Positions 57,565-64,000 of a stretch of 64,000 nucleotides of DNA are shown piece after piece. Location of the stretch: NCBI GenBank assembly GCA_018466975.1, contig CM031555.1, positions 1,736,001 through 1,800,000 on the forward strand. The letters run 5' to 3'. Source of the stretch: Sparassis latifolia (lineage: Eukaryota; Basidiomycota; Agaricomycetes; Polyporales; Sparassidaceae). Below the pieces are notes generated by a model, which saw only the letters and a program-made list of their open reading frames with translations, searched no databases and had not been told where the DNA came from. A program made the translations under genes and the position numbers. The first letter of the stretch is position 1; the number at the start of each line of letters is the position of its first letter.

Positions 57565-57819
57565 TGTAATGGGGGGGGGCGAGACCTTATCACACCGAAC
57601 CTCAGATACAGTGCACCAAGCTCTATTCTGGAGCGTTGTGCGTGTATCAAGGTCGTGGTGTGTAAAGTCTCTGACTTCAACACACCGACGCATGCTCGAT
57701 ACACACAGAGTGCATACAAATAGTACACAACAATTACATAATACATGATGATTAGATAAGATTAGGGCACAAGTACCACTTGGTACTTATGCCCTGCAAT
57801 ACAACAGCGGCACGTTACA
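57565..57819 (-). repeat. Gypsy 2 LTR (5' LTR)
   Basis: A 255-bp LTR in reverse orientation, from TGTAATGGGGG to GGCACGTTACA on the plus strand. It differs from the copy at 52643-52895 by scattered substitutions, so the insertion is fairly recent. It is followed by ttagt (57820-57824), the target duplication. The gag frame lies on its inner side. Confidence 0.92.
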
Positions 57820-57824
57820 TTAGT

Positions 57825-59365
57825 AGATCTGGCAAAGGATCTTGATTTCGAGGATCTTGTTACCCGTGCAGAAAAGGGTGCTGGAGATACAGGAGATGAG
57901 GCCACAGTCGACGAAAGTGAGGATGAAGAGCTTCTCGAGGGCCTATTTGACTTTACAGATGACAAACACGTGAGTCTGGCAGAGAACGTTAGGCCCGTGA
58001 AGTTAGTGCTTGTAAAGGTAAGATCTGGACAGGATAACACACCTTGGATTGTTGTTAATGCCCTACCTCGTAGCTGCGCAAACTTACATTCAAGATCGTG
58101 CATTCGATGACAATTATCCTCCCAGCTTGGTATGCGACTCTGAATGATCTGAAGTTAGTGGAACGCATCATGCTGCGTGATGTTGTAACTCGATGAAATT
58201 CCACTTACGACATGCTCGAGTTTTCTCTAGACTACCAAAAGCAATTGACACGATCAGTGCCGATCGCGAGTTAGGCTTGCAACAGTTTGAGTCGTCCGAG
58301 GAGGAGTGGGCAATCGCCAGCCAGCTCCGTGATGTTCTGAAGGTAAGTCACACTGTGATGTGACATACGTGGCTGCAGACGACACTCAAACTGCCACTCT
58401 CAGATTTTGAAGGATGCAATGCTGTTCTTCTCTCATTTTACTCCGAATCTGGTGACTGTTATCCCCACGACGGACCACATCGATGAACGACTGACAACAG
58501 AATCCCTGGACAAGACTCTCAACATTGCTATACACGCTTTGCTGGGTCTTGCGAAGAAGACACTGAACAAGTACTACACACTTACGGACTCTTCAGAAGT
58601 CTACCGCATTGCTATGGGTGGGCTTTAACTTGTCATATGTCTGATCCACTGAACTTATTGAGCTTTACATGCAGTGCTTCATCCTCGACACAAACTTTCA
58701 TACTTCAAGCAGGCCAAGTGGGAGCAGAGCTGGATCAACACCGCTGAGGAGCTGGTGCGTGAAGAATTCAGATGCTCCTACTCTATGTCTGGTGACAAGG
58801 AGAGTGGTGGTGGTATGCAGAGTCCTGAGCAATCAGCGAACATCAAGGTGTGTGCTGTATATGCACACCTTGATAAAGTCACTGATTGCCTTCATTCAGA
58901 ACAAGAACCACAATATATTTGATCACATCCCCGCACTTGTCGCACCTAAACATTCCGAGCTGCAGAACGAACTCGATGTGTACCTGAGCACTGATCCCGA
59001 GTATGTCGAGAATGTCCTCACTTGGTGGCACCGTGTGTGTGTGACCTATCCACGGCTGTCGCGGATGGCCCTGGATTACTTGACTATTCCAGGTAGGTGT
59101 TCTGCTTTGTATATTTACTTGTGATAAGCTAATTTTCTTACAAGCAACCTCTGTCGATGTCGAGCGGATCTTTCACTGTGGCCGGCTCCTCCTCTCTCAT
59201 GTCCGTAGTCAGCTATCAGCACAGACTATTCGTGCACTGCTGTGCCTCGGGTCTTGGAGTCTGCTCGGTATGGTGGAGGATGCTGATGTTAAGGCAGTCA
59301 CAGTGATGGCTGATATGCCGGGTGATGAAGAGGAAATGGAAGATGGGTGGGATTCTATTCAGTAG
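57825..59365 (+). pseudogene. hAT3 transposase, C-terminal piece
   Basis: Begins DLAKDLDFEDLV directly after the TTAGT duplication. It continues with an acidic region, VRPVKLVLVK, VVTR-stop-NSTYDMLEF (Trp replaced by TGA at 58194), VIPTTDHIDE, LHPRHKLSYFKQAKWEQSW, YLSTDPEYVENVLTWWH and the hATC domain with ATSVDVERIF and ends MEDGWDSIQ. Introns are about 50-70 nt. Apart from the one stop this part is well preserved. Confidence 0.88.
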
Positions 59366-59585
59366 TGGTTACATAGCACACTATCTACGTGAGACATGTG
59401 CTATAGTACAGGACCCATGTGTCGTACCCGTTGCGGGTATCATACTCATGAGTACCCATGTAAACCCATCCCAAAACCCATACCCATTGTACCCGTGGGT
59501 TGCGAGTATGAGTTTACAATGAGTATGGGTGCGGGTATAGTCTCAGACACCCGCGGGAAGACCCGTGCCATAGCCTAATCCCATT

Positions 59586-60400
59586 CTCTCACATGCAGTG
59601 CCTCTACCTTAGCATAGCGGTCCCACACATGCTATATGCAGCAGACATATTTCTCACTCCTGTCAGGAAGGTTCCTGGCCATAAGACAACATACAGCTCA
59701 GTCAGTGCAATCAAGATGCTTTCACGGGTACAACATCAGGCTGCACTCCTCATCATAGATGCCATGAGAATGACAGCAAGTGACATGCTAGATGTGCATG
59801 CCAACCTCCTCCCCTTTCCACTTCTAGTTGACAAGCACTGCCACTGTGCAGTGGCCCACCTATGTACTCTCCCTCTATCACACCCGCTGCACACCCATGT
59901 TAAGAATGCAAGCTCACATTACATCAAACATCAACAATCTCCACTGCATGAGCTTCTCCATGCATATCAGCTCCAGCCAGATGACATTGAGATTATCTCC
60001 CTCATCTGCTTTTTGCCCATATGATCACCCTCCTTCCAAGTTTCTATTGCTGACAGCAAGGCCGATACATTGAAGGATGAAGTGAGATGGGCTGAGAGAC
60101 ACGACATTCATGTCTACTCAGACAGATCAGACATTGATGAAGGCATCGGAGCGGCCACCATGCTATACAGATAAGGTCACACAATTCCAAAGATCCTGTG
60201 ATATCATCTCAGAAAGTCATCAGAACACACAGTCTATGAAGCCGAGGATGTAGGCCTCACCCTAGCAGTGAAGCTAATCCATGAAGAGTTCATCATCTAC
60301 ACAGCCTCCTGTGTGGGAGACAACAAGGTCATGGTCCAGGCAACTCAACTCAGATAGCCCACACCAGTCAGATCGCAGTTCTGATAGCTCTCGCCCGCTA
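59586..60400 (+). pseudogene. LINE (Tad-like), 3' part with RNase H
   Basis: Joins in frame with the 5' part across the hAT3 duplication (GIPF then SHMQCLYLSIAVPHMLYAAD). The region typical of the RT C-terminus runs to 60024. A shifted frame from about 60110 reads VYSDRSDIDEGIGAATMLYR, an RNase H start, and VYEAEDVGLTLAVKLI. Stops and a frame change show decay. Confidence 0.8.
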
Positions 60401-60845
60401 TGCTTCATCTTATACCCTTTTTCAGTCCTTTACCCTCTCTACACCCTCCTACTGTACAGACTGGCAGTCAGGTGACACATCCATGCCCTAGAGACTAGAG
60501 GAGTTTTGATGACTGGTGGGGGACCACCAGACGGATCCCTGACTGCGGCAAGAGGACAAACCCAGGGGTAGACTCTACCACTCACAAGGGCAGCAGGTTT
60601 AGATCATTTCTAGTGTTCACTCGCCAAGAGTGCTGAATGTGTGTCTGCAGATATGCCCTACTTTACTTCCCTCTCCCATCTTTACTCCATGTATACTTAT
60701 CTCCTAACCTGCAGACACTCACAGTTTTTCATTCACAAAGTCCTGCACTCACATAGGCACAATGTTTTATTCGACACCCTGCTTATACATACACTAGTTA
60801 GCTATAGTAGTTATTGTCTACCATAGGGCTTCGCCCTCAAGGACA

Positions 60846-60873
60846 ATAAATGGGATAAATAAATAAATAAATG
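60846..60873 (+). repeat. LINE 3' tail, (TAAA)n
   Basis: ataaatgggataaataaataaataaatg ends the LINE-derived sequence. A short A-rich microsatellite tail is normal for this type of element. No clear target duplication is recognised. Confidence 0.7.
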
Positions 60874-61719
60874 CAGTATATCAATTCAAACTCAGTTATG
60901 TTCAGGTATACTACATCTATCCCCTGTGTGCATTTTGATGTCCAATCAGCCACATCACCATTTGTCACCATTTTCTTACCTCACTTTCATGTTTTGATCA
61001 CCCATCATCAAGAGAATTTAAGGCAATTGTGCCTCTTATTTCTCCATGGCAACCTTGATCAAGGAAAAAGAGTAAATTACTATTATTACCCTGGTGTTTC
61101 AATCAGGACTAGTTGTGAAATTTCACAATCTCAAGCCATTCTGCTGTACTAAAACTTGGAAAAAAATGTGTAGTGAATTTGCATAATCTCAGATACTTTG
61201 ACTGTACAACCCAGAGGTAAAGCATAGAAGGGAGGGGTGCTGAGTCAGTAAATTGCAAGTCTGAGTAATTCAGGCATGACAGTAAGGCATGTCAATTGAA
61301 ACTCCAACAAGAGGCAGAACAAAGAGTGGCATGCTGGCAGGTGTGATAATCTGTGACCAATTCAGTGCTCTTGCATGCAAACAGCCTCTTTGGTGTGTTC
61401 CATCTCGTATTCACACAACACTAGGAAAAAATTCAGGAGTCACACAGAAGATACTTCATATGTCCTGTATTTAACCTGAAATGTTTAAGGCAAGGCAGGC
61501 TCAATTTGAAGGAGTAATGACAGAGTTGCAATCATGTTTGCATTACTGAGGTAACAATATTAAGAGTAGAGATTGTCTTAATCAAGACACTTAGTCAAAG
61601 GCGACAAATGCTGATGCACACAGACAAAAACTCTTCCATTTCAGCCCACCCAATCCTACTCGAGAAGTGCTTGCTTTACAGCTTGCACTTACCTTGTGAT
61701 ACAGTACTATTTCGACCAC
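60874..61719. other. AT-rich interval without recognisable gene
   Basis: No family resemblance in any frame. It lies between the LINE tail and the repeated block copy R. Confidence 0.45.
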
Positions 61720-61863
61720 TCCAGCGTGGAGTGTGACATGTGACCAAAAGTTTCAGTCTGGCATCATGGCAGTGAAGGAACATGTAGCGCGCTGGAGTGG
61801 GAATCTTATTCAGCATAGTGGTCTCCCATTTTGGAGATACTGCATAGCGCTACATAACAGACC

Positions 61864-62400
61864 TCAGTCCAACATCAATCGGAAACTGGTTATAGAAGGA
61901 GGGAATGCTACAAGCCCGAAGGCTACTTCCAACTCCTCAACTACAATCTGCAACTGTCTCAAGGTCCCATTCGCCAACTCGTGTCTACTGGTGATTTTGC
62001 ACATGACATTGCATAGTCCATGGACTGCATCATGCAGTGCATTAACCTGAAGGCACAACATTTCTGAGGACAATAAAGATAAGGAATGTGACTCCAGGAA
62101 AAAGGGATAGGACGACCACGCACCAATGTCAGAGAGACCATCTGGCGAGTGGCCCAAACCAAAGTCTTCACGAACAGCAGGGTCATCATATAGAATGCAG
62201 ATGGTCAAACCATCCAGAATGACAGCTGGATGATGGTTAACAATCCAAGGAATCATCCTTCAACCACCTTCCATAGCTCAGACCATTGCAAGGTAAACTT
62301 CCACTTGGGCCAGGACAGGGATATCACGTGGAAGGGGTAAGATGATCCCCACACTGGCCGCTTCAGACTGGGCTTGAACCATGAAGACCTGAGGGAAGTG
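61864..62400 (-). pseudogene. Unknown protein of the repeated block, decayed copy
   Basis: Matches the product at 18333-18953: VFMVQAQSEAASVGIILPLP, a TGA, then MIPWIVNHHPAV, YDDPAVREDFGLGH and LRQLQIVVEELEVAFGL. Stops separate the N-terminal part. Function unknown. Confidence 0.6.
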
Positions 62401-62423
62401 TGAGGATCAGACACTGAATGAAA

Positions 62424-63378
62424 CAGTGATGTCAGTTATTAAAGATAATCTTTTCGACTAATAAGCAGTAATTTAGATAAAAATTGTGTCTAATAAGCAA
62501 AGATCATCCTTCAGATCATCCTGAGATAATTTGAAGAATCATCTGAAAATTATCCGAAGATAAAATTATCTACAAAATACAACTGAGAAATTGCCACCAG
62601 CCAGGATTGAACTCTCAACCTCATGGTAAATCACATAACATGTTTTCAACTCATACTTTAGACCACTAAACCATTGGGCCTTGCAAGTAGTAAACCTTAT
62701 ATATAATATGTAACCTTCTTTTTTGAAAGTAACTTAGTCAAATTCTGACTTTCAAAAGACAGTAAGTGGAAAACTCTAAAGTTGACTATAAACAAAGATG
62801 GTTTTAAAGCTTGTAGCATTTATATAATGTCTTGTAATCTCAGATGAGATTACAATAGTCTATAACAAGATGTAAGTATTCTTGCTCTAGTAGGTATGTT
62901 ATAAATTATAAACATTTACTATCTATCTGTCAATACTGATTCACCGTCTAATAGACTTATATGAGCTATTGTAATAAAGAATTAACAGCCAGCTTCTTAG
63001 AATTTTAGCCTCTATTCTTTAGTTATATGTTAACTTGTTTTGCTAAGAAACTAGAAACTTTTCAGCTAAACTGTATTAAGAGGATGCTGTAATGACTCTT
63101 TAAGTTATTACATGAATGCTACAAGTTTTAAAACCATCTTTGTTCATAGTCAACTTTAGAGTTTTCCACTTACTGTCTTTTGAAAGTCAGAATTTGACTA
63201 AGTTACTTTCAAAAAAGAAGGTTACATATTATATATAAGGTTTACTACTTGTAAGGCCCAATGGTCTAGTGGTCTAAAGCATGAGTTGAAAACATGTTAT
63301 GTGATTTACCATGAGGTTGAGAGTTCAATCCTGGCTGATGGCAATTTTTCAGTTGTATTTTGTAGATGATTTTCAGCA
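62424..63378. mobile_element. Palindromic tRNA-like element F2, right end deleted
   Basis: The left end is CAGTGATGTCAGTTATTAAAG, identical to F1. tRNA-like units point outward: minus at 62690-62592, plus at 63250-63345. The right arm stops at tagatgattttcag (63378), before the terminal gataatc zone, so its end and target duplication are lost. The interior from about 62500 matches F1 in reverse orientation although the left end matches F1 directly. Confidence 0.88.
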
Positions 63379-63890
63379 GGTCCTTATTAGGTGCTCAGGT
63401 GAGCCCAGTGATGGATGACCCCTCAGATTGAGTAGGAGCATGAGGGACAGGATGGCAAGATATGATGTGATGGGCAATGATTCAGTGGAGCAATTGTTAA
63501 GCAGATGCAGGCAGTATCAAGAGGGCAGAAAAGGTCAGGACCAGTTAAGTATGATGGCAAGGGAGAAGGATGGGTAAAACTCACCATCACGGAAGGTACA
63601 CTAGTGAAAGCCAAATACACATCTCATCCCATCCAGTTTGTACATCTTTGGGCAGTCTTGCATTTTGTGCATTTATGGACAGTCTTGTCTTTCTATGTTT
63701 TAGCATTCTTCTGAAAGCAGTGTGATTTTACCTCTAACATGTTTCCAGCGATTATTGCGACTACAAAGATTTCCTAGCTATATTATCGGGCTACCCACCT
63801 CATACTTCTGGAATAGACTTTTCTCCTCCCCTGCACTTCAGACCCCACGCGGACTTAATTCCACTCGCACTCCACCTTTCTGACTTGCGA

Positions 63891-64000
63891 TGGAACTAAA
63901 ATCGCATCAGCGGATGGTTAAAAAAGGTGTGACACACTGAGGCTGCAGCACCACAGGCACCAGAAAATAGGGCTGGCATGGCCAAGAAGGCTGTGACATC
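63891..64000. other. Window end, no feature seen
   Basis: Short sequence beyond the repeated block with no recognised content. Confidence 0.4.

Larger units (their letters stand above)
43924..59577 (+). mobile_element. hAT element hAT3, 15.7 kb with nested insertions
   Basis: The ends TAGGCAACAGCATGGGTT and, in reverse, TAGGCTATGGCACGGGTC are imperfect inverted repeats, bounded by a perfect 8-bp duplication atcccatt (43916-43923 and 59578-59585). The duplication lies in the LINE frame, which joins across it. Subterminal gggtatgggt-type repeats occur at both ends (43930-44045, 59410-59570). Inside lie three transposase pieces, gypsy 2, A2, B, C2, a hAT MITE and F1. Confidence 0.92.
61720..63890 (-). 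repeat. Repeated gene-bearing block, copy R
   Basis: The reverse-orientation counterpart of 17640-19060, with the same landmarks at 63745-63880, 63421-63550 and the ORF at 62400-61864. Palindrome F2 interrupts it at 62424-63378, and about 200 bp of the block next to F2 is missing compared with copy L. Confidence 0.7.

Overview
The window looks like a transposon-dense chromosomal region of a filamentous basidiomycete, probably an Agaricomycete. The evidence is host genes with many 50-70 nt introns, Crypton elements with a GCR1_C domain, Ty3/gypsy chromoviruses, a Ty1/copia element, a Tad-like LINE, hAT elements with BED fingers and a Plavaka/KDZ-like finger ORF. No species is claimed. Only two clear host genes are present, both near 37-42 kb: a type 1 methionine aminopeptidase (+) and, convergent with it, a glycerol-3-phosphate/dihydroxyacetone-phosphate acyltransferase (-). 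Nearly everything else is mobile or repetitive, and most of it is decayed.

Layout. 0.4-3 kb: a degenerate gypsy pol (-). 3-6.6 kb: palindrome A1, then a truncated hAT (-). 7.5-10.5 kb: a TA-flanked shell with mariner-like TIRs, holding palindrome D, which holds a KDZ/Plavaka-like insert. 11.3-17.3 kb: a giant palindrome made of 120-bp TIRs, 33-bp minisatellite and ~170-bp satellite. 17.6-19.1 kb: a block repeated in inverted orientation at 61.7-63.9 kb, carrying an unknown protein. 20.2-24.3 kb: Crypton 1, interrupted by palindrome C1. 25.7-33.0 kb: a hAT (-) interrupted by palindrome E, itself interrupted by a copia. 33.4-36.5 kb: Crypton 2. 37-42 kb: the host genes. 43.2-60.9 kb: a LINE split by a 15.7-kb hAT, which is split by a gypsy, which carries palindromes A2, B and C2 and a hAT MITE; F1 sits in the hAT. 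An inversion of about 10 kb then scrambled this stack. 62.4-63.4 kb: palindrome F2.

The most interesting system is a set of eight palindromic elements (A1, A2, B, C1, C2, D, E, F1/F2 families, about 0.75-1.1 kb when free of inserts). Each is a long inverted repeat around an AT-rich loop. Each arm carries a tRNA-like RNA polymerase III unit (A box, B box, T4-5 terminator) pointing outward. Six copies are bounded by perfect 7-bp target-site duplications, and all ends begin CA. No protein is encoded, so they need a transposase from elsewhere. I do not recognise the family. Two copies without duplications (A1, A2) join unrelated transposons and mark rearrangement breakpoints.

Insertion order can be read from the target duplications: LINE, then hAT3 (ATCCCATT), then gypsy 2 (TTAGT), then MITE (CGCGCAAG), B (TTCCTAG) and C2 (ACTTGCC); F1 (TTTAGCT) is also inside hAT3. 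Many gypsy stops are CGA-to-TGA changes, suggesting decay of methylated CpG or a RIP-like process.
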